A DNA stretch of 9,014 nt from a bacterium (GCA_037131655.1 JBAXQP010000095.1:1-9014); one strand, 5' to 3'. Positions 1-6,787 are shown, counted from the stretch's first letter. Notes: generated by a model from the sequence alone, not told the origin. A program made the numbers and translations.

Positions 1-542
1 GTCCAAGGATGGTACTGGTTGTACTAGGATTAACAGTCGGAATGCTTTCGGCTATGGCAGTGACCCTGCCTTACACCGGCGGGGCTGCTGATACTACGTT
101 CACTGCTACTGTCAGCGAGCAATGTACTGTAACCGTACCTCCGGCCGTGGCGTTCGCTGTAACAAATACATCCGTCAGCACGGCTTCGATAGGTTATACC
201 GTCACTATAGCGGGCATCGTTTTAGCGGACGGGAAAGCAATCCAGGTGTCTATTGCTGCCAATACGGCTGCGTTCAGCAAGCCAACAGGAGCAACCCTTA
301 CGTGGGCTGCAAGTGATGTGAGTTGGGCCTCTGCTGGTGGATGGGCGGGTGCAACAGGCACAGCGCTTAGCTTGTCAAATACGACAACCACTTACACTGA
401 AGTAGCAACGTCAACTGCGAATCAGGCAGCTACAGCCGAAGTGACAGATCTCGTGTTTACGCTTGCAGCGAAGAGCACGATCGACCGTTCGGGCGCCTAT
501 GCGCTGGCATGTACTTGGAAGGTCGCCTCGGTTACACCTTAG
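1..542 (+). CDS. Secreted pilin-like subunit, first of operon (5' end probably outside the window)
   Basis: Small exported protein, probably the major structural subunit of a surface fibre. I see a hydrophobic signal-peptide core (residues 1-17 from the ATG at 9, cleavage near A-M-A), then a Thr/Ser/Ala/Val-rich beta-strand protein with two cysteines (39 and 168) that could form a disulfide. The ATG at 9 has no basic residues after it and no properly spaced ribosome site; the frame is open to the window edge (Pro-Arg precede the ATG), so the true start is probably upstream. It aligns with the subunit at 3714-4217: T-V-P-x-x-V-x-F near the start, F-x-x-P-[ST]-G and V-x-W in the middle, and W-K-x-x-S-V-T-P at the C-terminus. 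It carries about 18 extra residues before T-V-P. The chaperone and usher-like genes follow. I recognise no named family; it broadly resembles archaic pilins of the spore coat U type. Confidence 0.75.
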   Translation, partial: PRMVLVVLGLTVGMLSAMAVTLPYTGGAADTTFTATVSEQCTVTVPPAVAFAVTNTSVSTASIGYTVTIAGIVLADGKAIQVSIAANTAAFSKPTGATLTWAASDVSWASAGGWAGATGTALSLSNTTTTYTEVATSTANQAATAEVTDLVFTLAAKSTIDRSGAYALACTWKVASVTP

Positions 543-560
543 CCATCCAAGTTGTCTTAA

Positions 561-604
561 ATCATCTGACGAAACCGGGTTACCCCCGGTTTCGATCTGA
601 TGAT
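561..604 (+). promoter_or_regulatory. Intercistronic RNA hairpin after the first subunit gene
   Basis: A perfect 10-bp stem, CGAAACCGGG (570-579) with CCCGGTTTCG (585-594), closes a 5-base loop. A further 6 bp (ATCATC 561-566 with GATGAT 599-604) can pair beyond a small internal loop. No U-tract follows, so it is not a standard intrinsic terminator. Its place between a probable major subunit gene and the chaperone gene suggests RNA processing, 3'-end protection or partial attenuation, giving more subunit than assembly machinery; the hairpin after papA in E. coli is a known analogue. The structure is seen; the role is inferred. Confidence 0.6.
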
Positions 605-619
605 CTCGATGAGGTGAAC

Positions 620-1450
620 ATGGGAAGGTTAAATAAGTACGGCATAGCCGTTATTGCCTTTCTGGTGAGCATTAACGCTGCCAGTTGGGCTCTTAGTTTT
701 CAGTCTACGCTGGAATCTATAAAAGTTGAAGGCCGACCTGGCCAGTTGGTTAATCGTAAGTTTCAATTAATTCTGTCCAAGGATGGCCAAAGGACTCACT
801 TCAAAGCCCGCACAGAGGATTGGTGGCGAAGCGAGGATGGTAAACAGTCATACTATCGTGAAGCCGGAATACTCACTCGTTCCTGTGCTAAGTGGGTTAA
901 ACTCAACCCCACTGAAATTGACGTTGATCCGGAGGGAACTCTGAGTATTCGCGTCAGTATTGCTATTCCGCCCGATGTTAAACCAGGTGGATATTGGTGC
1001 GTTCTTACCGTTGACGAGACGCCCGATCCTTTGAAGAACATCAGCGGAGTAGGCATACGATTTTTAGCTTCCGTTTCAGTTGGTATCTTCGTAAACATCA
1101 CCCCTCTTGAACGCAGCGCGCAAATCACTGACGTCAAGGTTATGCCGGACCAGGCATCCGTCAAGCTTTGCAATAAGGGAAATTGTCCGCTTGGCGTTGA
1201 GGGGCGTTTTGAGTTTCTGCGAAAGGGTGAAAGTGAGCCGGTAACCACTATCAAAATCCCTCGCGGAACTCTTCTACCCGAACCTATTACTACCGGAATG
1301 TTCAGCGCAAACCTGCCTGACATTAAAGTGCTGCCTTCAGGGCGCTATATTGTCCGAGTGATTCTTGATATCGGACTCGACCACTTTATCGGCGCCCAGA
1401 AAGAGATGGACGTCAATCGTGACGTGCCTAATCCGACACCAAATAAATAG
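620..1450 (+). CDS. PapD-like periplasmic pilus chaperone (divergent)
   Basis: Predicted periplasmic chaperone that would hold fibre subunits before export through the barrel protein encoded next. The ATG at 620 is chosen because GAGG (611-614) lies just upstream and a clean signal peptide follows (basic G-R-L-N-K, hydrophobic core, cleavage after A-S-W-A at 24); upstream codons in frame are unsupported. Mature residues 25 to about 155 form a first Ig-like domain. Its second half, W-V-K-L-N-P-T-E-I-D-V-D-P then V-S-I-A-I-P-P and G-G-Y-W, resembles the 'W-I-x-x-x-P ... vP ... G-x-Y' pattern of COG3121-type chaperones. Residues 160-265 form a second beta domain ending in G-R-Y-I-V-R-V-I-L-D. 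Cysteines lie at 89, 127, 184 and 189. The length of 276 residues is slightly above the usual 230-250. It overlaps the next gene by about 32 bases, which suggests coupled translation. Confidence 0.8.
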   Translation: MGRLNKYGIAVIAFLVSINAASWALSFQSTLESIKVEGRPGQLVNRKFQLILSKDGQRTHFKARTEDWWRSEDGKQSYYREAGILTRSCAKWVKLNPTEIDVDPEGTLSIRVSIAIPPDVKPGGYWCVLTVDETPDPLKNISGVGIRFLASVSVGIFVNITPLERSAQITDVKVMPDQASVKLCNKGNCPLGVEGRFEFLRKGESEPVTTIKIPRGTLLPEPITTGMFSANLPDIKVLPSGRYIVRVILDIGLDHFIGAQKEMDVNRDVPNPTPNK

Positions 1451-3713
1451 CGCAAAAGGAATCATCCTAATATTGCTATTACTTTGGGCGTTCGTTCCTA
1501 ATGCCATAGGAGCGCAAGGCTCGTGGCATATCTACGTCGATGGATCGGATGTAACCGGCGCTGCGGCTCCTTTAGAGCGCGGCGATACCCCCGCTATCAA
1601 CGTCATGACCTTCAGCCCCGTATTAGGTTTGTACGCCAAAGTCAACGATGAAACCCTCACAATTGCCGATAACTCTGGTTTGGAATGGCAAGCTCAAAAC
1701 GGAGATAGTTCAATCCACACTAGCGGACGCTTCCTTGCACTTAGCTATCCCTTGCTTATTCAAGGCGCTTCTGCTTATTTGCCTGTTGACGCAATGGCGG
1801 AGATTGCGGGATTAACCCTTGAAATCGATCCGAAACTAAAACGCGCTACTTTTGGACGACAACCTGTTTCAAAACCAACAGTTCCCGACGGTTGGCAATC
1901 CCTTACAATCGAAAAAAGTCCGGAGGAGAAAAGGCTTCAGGGTTCAAATCAACCACAAGGCAGTTCCCGCTCTAATCCATTCAACTACAATATCATTTTG
2001 CCGCGCGATCACGATTCTTTGCGGCTTGGCCTGGGCCTTGGATATGTTACCGGCGCAGATTATGGGATGGAGCTTTCCGCATATGGAAACGTGCGTGGCG
2101 CTCAGTTGAATTTTACGACGAATTTAACTCAAGGTAACCAAGGTCTAAGGGCTTATAACGCTCGTCTTACTATCACCGACAAAGATATGGGATGGGGGGT
2201 TGAGGCAGGCGATATCTTTAGCGATTTGAGAGGATTAGCGCAAGGCGTTCGATATAGCTGGAATGCCGGGCCAAATCGATGGCCTTCCTGTTCGCTCTAT
2301 CTCAATGGCTCTTCATCTTCCAGTCAGGGAATCGCGCTGGCATATCGCGATGAGTTCGGTCGGCGCGATAGCGGATTGTTTGGAGGAGAAGTATCAACTG
2401 ATGGGTCAATGCTGTTAAGAGGCGCATATCAAAAAGACCGGCTCGGCCTTTACGGCTTTTACCGCTCGGTGAGTTCAGAAACTGACGATAAAGGCGCCGG
2501 CTTATTCTTCTCGTATAATTTAAATCGCACGATCAGCCTTTATGGGGGAATTAGCAAATCCCGCGGAGACAATTCTAAATACGATTGGCAGAACTTATCC
2601 CTAAGAATTGGCTTCAACTCTGGCATTGCGCTGAGTTTAGAGCACACCCGATCGGCTTCAGAATCATCTTCAAGCACGACGGATGCTGCTGTGCTTAGCT
2701 TCCCATTCGGACCTTTACGGATATTAACCCGATACCAGTTGCGTGATACCGCTCAGCCTCCAATTGACCCATTACTTGAATGGCATGGGTTTGGGAATAA
2801 AGAACTGATGGTGGCGGTGCAGTATGCGGCTGACCCGCGGCTAAACTTTGACTTGCAAATGAGCAAGTTCTGGCGCGATGGTAGTTCCGCCCAAATTTGG
2901 CAGCAGCTAGTCAGCACCTATCGTCTTACCTCACGGACACAGTTGCAAATGATAAGCGCCTTCCCGCAGATTGATCAAGCTGACAGGCTCCGTTTCCGCC
3001 TGAACCAATTATTTGGTGATGGGTATGCTCTCACGGCTGAATTTGGCCCATTAACCCCATTCCAGAGTAGTAGAAATGTCAAAACCGAACGGGGAATGCG
3101 GTTTATGCTCCGCAAGCAATGGATAATTAATACTCCAACTCGCGGCGCTCGAATTAAGGGAAGAGTGGTCGATTTGCTTGGCCGTCCATTTGCCGGAGCT
3201 ATCGTTCGACTCAATGGATATCGTGTTGCAACCGATGATAAAGGATGGTATACCTGCGACAGTCTTCCTTCCGGGCCATATCATATAAGCCTTGATGAGG
3301 GCAGTTTGCCTGCGGATTATCGTGTGGGTGAAGGATCGCAGAAAATGGAGTTGGCTTACAACACGCGAACTCAACTCGATTTTCATGTTGTACCCTTGAA
3401 TACCATTTCAGGACAGGTTTTCTGTGATACAAAAACCAAGGATAAATCGAGTCCAGCCCAAAGCATGGCGGGACTCGTCATTCGCCTTGGGGATTTAGTC
3501 ACAACAACAAACGAGGACGGCTCTTTCGGCTTTTATAATGTTGAGCCTGGCCAGCATATAGTTAAACTCGATAAAGAGTATTTGCCGAAGCAGTTGATGG
3601 CCGCGTCTCCGACTGATGTTACCGTGGAAGTCTTGGCCGACAAGCCGGCGACTGGAATTAACTTCCGCTTGTCTTTGCTTGAAAAGCGCATCGTCTTCCA
3701 GGAGATTAAGTAG
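1419..3713 (+). CDS. Usher-like outer-membrane beta-barrel protein with CuAO-like N-domain and two regulatory-type C-domains
   Basis: Probable outer-membrane pore or assembly platform for the flanking subunits. The GTG at 1419 is preferred because the next residues make a signal peptide (M-T-C-L-I-R-H, an Ile/Leu-rich core at 15-26, cleavage near G-A at 31-32); a TTG at 1365 is the alternative. Residues about 36-146 look like a CuAO-like N-terminal domain (I-Y-V-D-G near the start, A-Y-L-P-V-D-A and L-E-I-D late). A Ser/Gln/Pro-rich linker follows to about 188. Residues about 198-575 alternate polar and hydrophobic positions with many Gly and aromatic residues, as in a large barrel. A-G-D-I-F-S-D-L-R-G at 263-272 recalls the L-G-D...R-G stretch of ushers. 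Residues 578-660 and 663-755 are two carboxypeptidase-regulatory-like beta-sandwiches (G-R-V-V-D-L-L-G-R-P-F-A-G-A; E-D-G-S-F-G-F-Y-N-V-E-P-G). At 764 residues it is usher-sized. Its place between chaperone and second subunit supports the usher role; the family name is inferred. Confidence 0.75.
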   Translation: MTCLIRHQINSAKGIILILLLLWAFVPNAIGAQGSWHIYVDGSDVTGAAAPLERGDTPAINVMTFSPVLGLYAKVNDETLTIADNSGLEWQAQNGDSSIHTSGRFLALSYPLLIQGASAYLPVDAMAEIAGLTLEIDPKLKRATFGRQPVSKPTVPDGWQSLTIEKSPEEKRLQGSNQPQGSSRSNPFNYNIILPRDHDSLRLGLGLGYVTGADYGMELSAYGNVRGAQLNFTTNLTQGNQGLRAYNARLTITDKDMGWGVEAGDIFSDLRGLAQGVRYSWNAGPNRWPSCSLYLNGSSSSSQGIALAYRDEFGRRDSGLFGGEVSTDGSMLLRGAYQKDRLGLYGFYRSVSSETDDKGAGLFFSYNLNRTISLYGGISKSRGDNSKYDWQNLSLRIGFNSGIALSLEHTRSASESSSSTTDAAVLSFPFGPLRILTRYQLRDTAQPPIDPLLEWHGFGNKELMVAVQYAADPRLNFDLQMSKFWRDGSSAQIWQQLVSTYRLTSRTQLQMISAFPQIDQADRLRFRLNQLFGDGYALTAEFGPLTPFQSSRNVKTERGMRFMLRKQWIINTPTRGARIKGRVVDLLGRPFAGAIVRLNGYRVATDDKGWYTCDSLPSGPYHISLDEGSLPADYRVGEGSQKMELAYNTRTQLDFHVVPLNTISGQVFCDTKTKDKSSPAQSMAGLVIRLGDLVTTTNEDGSFGFYNVEPGQHIVKLDKEYLPKQLMAASPTDVTVEVLADKPATGINFRLSLLEKRIVFQEIK

Positions 3714-4217
3714 ATGAGAACGCAAAGGATGAAAGGTAAACGGCTAACGAAGCTGCTAGCGATCTTCGCTGTGGCAGCCTTTACCATATCCGGCGCATTT
3801 GCGGTTGAAACAGTGGATCTCACCGTTCCTGGGTTTGTTACTTTCTATGTCTGGGATGTCAACTCGTTGACAATCGGCAGTCCTGACCCTTGTGTGCTAA
3901 GCTTTGAGAATGCAAGTCTAACTTCAGGTAATGCGCTTCGGATTAGTGTGACGGCCGAGAGCGCTGATTTCACTCCCCCCAGCGGCACAGCTATTCCCGC
4001 CTCCAAAGTCTACTGGACAACAAGCAACGCTGCAGGAGGCAATGGCTCAAACGGAACTTTGAGTGATACTTTATATACTCAAATTTTCCAAAGCATTGCC
4101 GATCCAACTACCGGAAGCCTTGATATCACCTTCAAGCTATCTGCTCCAGGCGCTAGCATCCGTGCCGGCAATCACACCCTCACCATGCGCTGGAAAGCCG
4201 AATCAATTACCCCTTAA
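3714..4217 (+). CDS. Secreted pilin-like subunit, paralogue of the first; possible tip subunit
   Basis: Exported beta-rich protein of 167 residues. The ATG at 3714 directly follows the TAG of the barrel gene and has AGGAG at 3700-3704, nine bases upstream. The signal peptide is textbook: seven basic residues in the first 13, a hydrophobic core, and A-F-A cleavage after residue 30. The mature part matches the first subunit of the operon: L-T-V-P-x-x-V-x-F-x-V (36-46), D-F-x-x-P-S-G (85-91), L-S-x-T-L-Y-T (116-122) and W-K-A-E-S-I-T-P (160-167). Only about seven residues precede V-P, against about 25 in the first subunit, and there is one cysteine (60) instead of two. In donor-strand pili the N-terminal extension completes the neighbouring subunit and the terminal subunit lacks it. 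The position after the usher matches that of tip proteins in archaic loci, so a tip or minor subunit is a reasonable inference. Confidence 0.8.
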   Translation: MRTQRMKGKRLTKLLAIFAVAAFTISGAFAVETVDLTVPGFVTFYVWDVNSLTIGSPDPCVLSFENASLTSGNALRISVTAESADFTPPSGTAIPASKVYWTTSNAAGGNGSNGTLSDTLYTQIFQSIADPTTGSLDITFKLSAPGASIRAGNHTLTMRWKAESITP

Positions 4218-4223
4218 TCCGTC

Positions 4224-4637
4224 TTACTTAGCTGCAGATTTCGGTTTTGACAGCAATGCGTCTATCGAGAAGCTGCCTGGGCTAGTGAAGAATATCGCCA
4301 GGTTCACAACTAAGTAGAGCGCAGCAAGCTCCCATCCTTTAGTGAAGCTTTGGTGCAAGTGTACTTTGATGATAGCTACAAGCATCTCGATAACCACGGC
4401 GATATTCACCAAAGGCGTTAGGAGCCCGATCACAAGCAGCCCCCCGCCTATAAACTCTGTCCCAGCAGCGAGGGCGGCAAGTGGCATTGGAAGCCCTGCC
4501 ATAGCAGCAAAGCTGCCAATATCTATGATTTTCGGATACCCATGAACCATGAAGCCCAACCCGAACATTAACCTAAGTAAGAAAAGCCCAAATGCTACTC
4601 GTCCTCCAGGGTAATTTGGATATAACCAACGAAACAT
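4224..4637 (-). CDS. DoxX family integral membrane protein
   Basis: Four-helix inner-membrane protein of the DoxX family, 137 residues, a usual length. Predicted helices lie at about 14-32, 57-74, 77-93 and 103-118. Family marks are the H-G-Y-P-K pattern after helix 1 (32-36), G-L-P-M-P (48-52), the acidic and glycine-rich E-F-I-G-G-G-L (61-67) starting helix 2, and S-P-G-S-F-S-I-D (119-126) near the C-terminus. Family members have been linked to thiosulfate or quinone chemistry and to redox stress, but the exact role here cannot be read. The start has a good ribosome site (GAGGTG on the minus strand, 4650-4645, seven bases away). Its stop faces that of the second subunit gene with only 6 bases between and no visible terminator. 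A weak minus-strand promoter (TTGCTC, 17 bases, TATTAC; 4688-4660) would give a very short leader. It seems unrelated to the pilus genes. Confidence 0.9.
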   Translation of the reverse strand: MFRWLYPNYPGGRVAFGLFLLRLMFGLGFMVHGYPKIIDIGSFAAMAGLPMPLAALAAGTEFIGGGLLVIGLLTPLVNIAVVIEMLVAIIKVHLHQSFTKGWELAALYLVVNLAIFFTSPGSFSIDALLSKPKSAAK

Positions 4638-4642
4638 CCTGT

Positions 4643-4672
4643 TTCACCTCTATTTGTTAGTAATAATATAAT
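4643..4672 (+). promoter_or_regulatory. Candidate promoter in the divergent intergenic region
   Basis: TATAAT at 4667-4672 follows TTCACC (4643-4648, four of six matches to TTGACA) with an 18-base gap. It would read towards the NIF3-family gene with a leader of about 240 bases. The AT-rich block could equally serve the DoxX gene on the other strand. The rest of 4680-4900 shows only a 6-bp hairpin (GTTTTG 4777-4782 with CAAAAC 4790-4795) and no open frame that I support. Confidence 0.25.
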
Positions 4673-4917
4673 CTACGAAGTTGAGCAACTGTTTGTTTCC
4701 TTGTCGCTTTCAGCTTAGATGGGCGCAGAAACTCATAGGGAAAAATAATTGAAAGCCTGCACTGTTTGAAGCTTTCGTTTTGGGGAAATCAAAACACCTT
4801 TTAGAGGTATCATTCAATTTCGCAGGAGTGGCAACTCTTAGGAAGAATGCGGTCGGATAAGCCTGAAGTGATTGCCCTCCCCACTTTTTGGACGAGGGAA
4901 TAGAAGAGGAGTATTTA

Positions 4918-5691
4918 ATGAGAGCGAATGAAGTTAGAGAGCTATTTCGAAAGTCACAGACTTGGGTTAATTGGGATAAGACCTGGGATCAGTTCATTTA
5001 TGGTAGTCCTGATACGGAAGTAAAAGGCATCGCTTGTGCATGGAACCCAACCAATGCGGCGTTGAAAGAGGCGGCTGCGAAAGGGTTGAACTTATTTATC
5101 ACCCATGAACCTACCTTTTATGATGGTTTTCAAGGCAATCCCAGCGCCGAACGTATGATAATAGAAAAGAAAAAGCTGCTCGATGAACTTGGCTTAACCG
5201 TCCTGCGTTGTCATGATGTTTGGGACCGAATACCGGGTGGCATCTGCGATTCGTGGGCAGACTGGTTTGGGCATCCTGTCGAACCACGCCCTGTTGAAGA
5301 AGTCTACAAAATTTGTCTGGTCGGCGATCAGAACTTTGGAGAATTAGCCAAATTCGTGGCTGAAAAGGTCAAACCCCTCGGTCAAAATACGGTCCTCACT
5401 TTGGGCGATTTCAACAAGCGAGTCAGCCGCATGGCAGTAGGCACCGGCGCCGGTAGCTGGTTACCTCACATGTATGAGCTCAAGCCTGATGTGTGCATCG
5501 TCACGGATGACGGCTACAACTCCTGGGATGGCGGTTTATGGGCAGTTGATCTCGATTTCCCTGTCATTATGGTCAACCACTGCACCTCTGAAAAGCCCGG
5601 CATGATGGCTATGCCCGGATGGCTAAAAGAAAGATTTCCCTCTATCCCAATTGAATACGTCGATGTCCATATAGCTTTGCAAGCATTATAA
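4918..5691 (+). CDS. NIF3/DUF34 family dinuclear metal-centre protein
   Basis: Member of the widely conserved NIF3 family, which forms toroidal oligomers with two metal ions per subunit; the physiological reaction is not settled, despite the common label GTP cyclohydrolase I type 2. The ATG at 4918 has AGGAG at 4907-4911, six bases upstream, giving 257 residues. Metal-ligand motifs appear in family order: I-T-H-E-P (His63, Glu64), C-H-D-V-W-D (His99, Asp103) and N-H-C-T-S-E (His221, Glu225). The glycine motif G-T-G-A-G-S (175-180) precedes the last pair, as is normal. Most members have His-His at the first site; here the second His is Glu64. It lacks the long inserted domain of some Gram-positive members. 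It lies 146 bases before the toroid gene, which has its own promoter, so co-transcription is possible but not required. Confidence 0.9.
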   Translation: MRANEVRELFRKSQTWVNWDKTWDQFIYGSPDTEVKGIACAWNPTNAALKEAAAKGLNLFITHEPTFYDGFQGNPSAERMIIEKKKLLDELGLTVLRCHDVWDRIPGGICDSWADWFGHPVEPRPVEEVYKICLVGDQNFGELAKFVAEKVKPLGQNTVLTLGDFNKRVSRMAVGTGAGSWLPHMYELKPDVCIVTDDGYNSWDGGLWAVDLDFPVIMVNHCTSEKPGMMAMPGWLKERFPSIPIEYVDVHIALQAL

Positions 5692-5709
5692 AGATCACGT
5701 TTTTTTTCG

Positions 5710-5753
5710 CTGGATTAATCAAAATATTATTTAGCATAGCGACATAAATCCAG
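5710..5753 (+). promoter_or_regulatory. Possible operator: inverted repeat and palindrome around the -35 region
   Basis: CTGGATT (5710-5716) and AATCCAG (5747-5753) form a 7-bp inverted repeat, 30 bases apart, that brackets the -35 hexamer and abuts the -10. Inside the left arm, GATTAATC (5713-5720) is a perfect 8-bp palindrome centred about 50 bases before the expected transcription start, a position common for activators. The base pattern is seen; protein binding is inferred, and chance is possible in this AT-rich stretch. Confidence 0.25.
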
Positions 5754-5759
5754 TATAAT
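5731..5759 (+). promoter_or_regulatory. Sigma70-type promoter for the toroid and glycyl radical enzyme genes
   Basis: A perfect TATAAT at 5754-5759 lies exactly 17 bases after TTAGCA (5731-5736, four of six matches to TTGACA). Transcription would start near 5766, leaving a leader of about 72 bases before the ATG at 5838. It is the best promoter match in the window and splits the NIF3-family gene from the genes downstream. A run of eight T at 5700-5707 lies just upstream without a convincing stem before it. Confidence 0.6.
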
Positions 5760-5772
5760 GTAATTAGTGAAT

Positions 5773-5830
5773 CCTCCAATTCAGAAAAAGGTATAACCGA
5801 ATCTGATAGGTAAGCATGGGTACAGGAGGG
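5773..5830 (+). promoter_or_regulatory. mRNA leader with strong ribosome site and facing anti-SD sequence
   Basis: AGGAGGG at 5824-5830, seven bases before the ATG at 5838, fixes the start of the toroid gene. CCTCC at 5773-5777 in the same leader can pair with it, and the flanking AATC (5770-5773) can pair with GATT (5833-5836) if a few bases bulge out. This could close the ribosome site, so initiation may be controlled by folding or by a ligand. No known riboswitch class was recognised. Confidence 0.3.
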
Positions 5831-5837
5831 TGGATTG

Positions 5838-6764
5838 ATGCAAGAAAATCTTGAAAGCTACTTAAATGCAGCTCGTCGTGGTAGTGATTGGCTGGTTGAT
5901 CATCAAGGACCGGATGGCCTTATCACATCTATGGAAGCCTGCTATAAGAGCGCTTATGCTCTGGCTGTCAGCGGGCGATTTGTTGAGGCTAATCTTCTCG
6001 TCAGTTATATTAAAAACAACGCGCTGATGCCGAATGGCGATTTCGGCAATCAGATGTGGCGAATATATAAAAACGCCTGGATTGTGCAGGGCGCGCATCG
6101 TATTGGCAGATTTGATGTCTCTATGCCTGGGATGAGCTATATTCTAAATGCTCAAGCTCCATGCGGCGGTTTTTGCGGCACTGATGACACCAATCAAATG
6201 GTCGAATGTGTTTACACTGCCTGGTCGGGTCTTGCAGCGGTCTATCTGGGGCAAATGGACGTGGCGAAAAAAGCCGGCGACTGCTTCCTCGAGATGCTTA
6301 AACAGCAACCGGATAAGATGAAGCTCTATTTCAACATGTCCCCTGACGGGAAGCTTTTGACCGATTCCGGCTTCATCGATGCCACTCTAACAAAGCAGAT
6401 TTATTATAATCCCGGCATCGTGATGCTTTTCTTTATGAGACTATATATAGCAACTTTGGATAAGCGATATCTTTCGGGAGCGCAGCAACTGTTCGAGTTC
6501 TCATTATGCTGTGCAGAAGATGCCTATCAAAGCCCGCCCAGTGGGAAATCAGGACTTGGGGCAGCGATTATGTATTCGGTAACGGGAGACGAGCGGGCGC
6601 GTGATAAAGCGATCGAACTGGCCGACTACTTGGTCGGTTTCCAACATCCTGGAGGCTCCTGGGGCTTCACACCCGAAGACCCCCTCGACGTCCTCACCGA
6701 CATTACCGGAGAGTTCACTGTATTCTTAACTGAAATTGCGGCAACTTTAGCGAGCGTGAAGTAA
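5838..6764 (+). CDS. Alpha/alpha-toroid (terpenoid cyclase / prenyltransferase-like fold) protein of unknown function
   Basis: Cytoplasmic-looking protein of 308 residues with no signal peptide or membrane segment. The start is the ATG behind AGGAGGG; the TTG immediately before it is ignored. Helical pairs separated by glycine/aromatic turns recur along its length: S-D-W-L-V-D-H-Q-G-P-D-G-L (16-28), G-D-F-G-N-Q-M-W (67-74), C-G-G-F-C-G (109-114), V-Y-T-A-W-S-G-L-A-A-V (125-135) and F-Q-H-P-G-G-S-W-G-F (268-277). This pattern resembles the Q-x-x-D-G-x-[FW] repeats of alpha/alpha-toroid proteins such as squalene cyclases, protein prenyltransferases and some sugar-active enzymes. The class II cyclase D-x-D-D motif is absent, so terpene cyclisation is unlikely to be readable here. 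It lies 61 bases before the glycyl radical enzyme gene on the same strand and probably shares its transcript, so a role in the same pathway is plausible. Fold moderately sure; function unknown. Confidence 0.7.
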   Translation: MQENLESYLNAARRGSDWLVDHQGPDGLITSMEACYKSAYALAVSGRFVEANLLVSYIKNNALMPNGDFGNQMWRIYKNAWIVQGAHRIGRFDVSMPGMSYILNAQAPCGGFCGTDDTNQMVECVYTAWSGLAAVYLGQMDVAKKAGDCFLEMLKQQPDKMKLYFNMSPDGKLLTDSGFIDATLTKQIYYNPGIVMLFFMRLYIATLDKRYLSGAQQLFEFSLCCAEDAYQSPPSGKSGLGAAIMYSVTGDERARDKAIELADYLVGFQHPGGSWGFTPEDPLDVLTDITGEFTVFLTEIAATLASVK

Positions 6765-6772
6765 ATCCCCCC

Positions 6773-6787
6773 TCTCCAGCAAGGAGA
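6773..6787 (+). promoter_or_regulatory. Small hairpin between toroid and glycyl radical enzyme genes
   Basis: TCTCC (6773-6777), a 5-base loop and GGAGA (6783-6787) form a short stem 8 bases after the toroid stop. It is too weak to be a terminator. It hides the AAGGAGA sequence that might otherwise favour a TTG start at 6790, which supports the ATG at 6826 as the real start downstream. Confidence 0.2.

Noticed and set aside
775..786. 12-base direct repeat of bases 1-12 (GTCCAAGGATGG).
   Set aside because: A few 12-base repeats are expected by chance in a 9-kb window, and the two copies lie in unrelated contexts.
5692..5710. Run of eight T after the NIF3-family gene as an intrinsic terminator.
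   Set aside because: No stable GC-rich stem directly precedes the T-run; the nearest stem is 4 bp and lies in coding sequence.
5790..5830. Resemblance of the toroid leader to the 3' half of a TPP riboswitch (GAATCTGAT then GG-TAA).
   Set aside because: The strictly conserved CTGAGA element is missing, the first stem cannot be built, and the leader is too short. A covariance-model search of 5760-5840 against the TPP family would settle it; a clear hit would reverse this.
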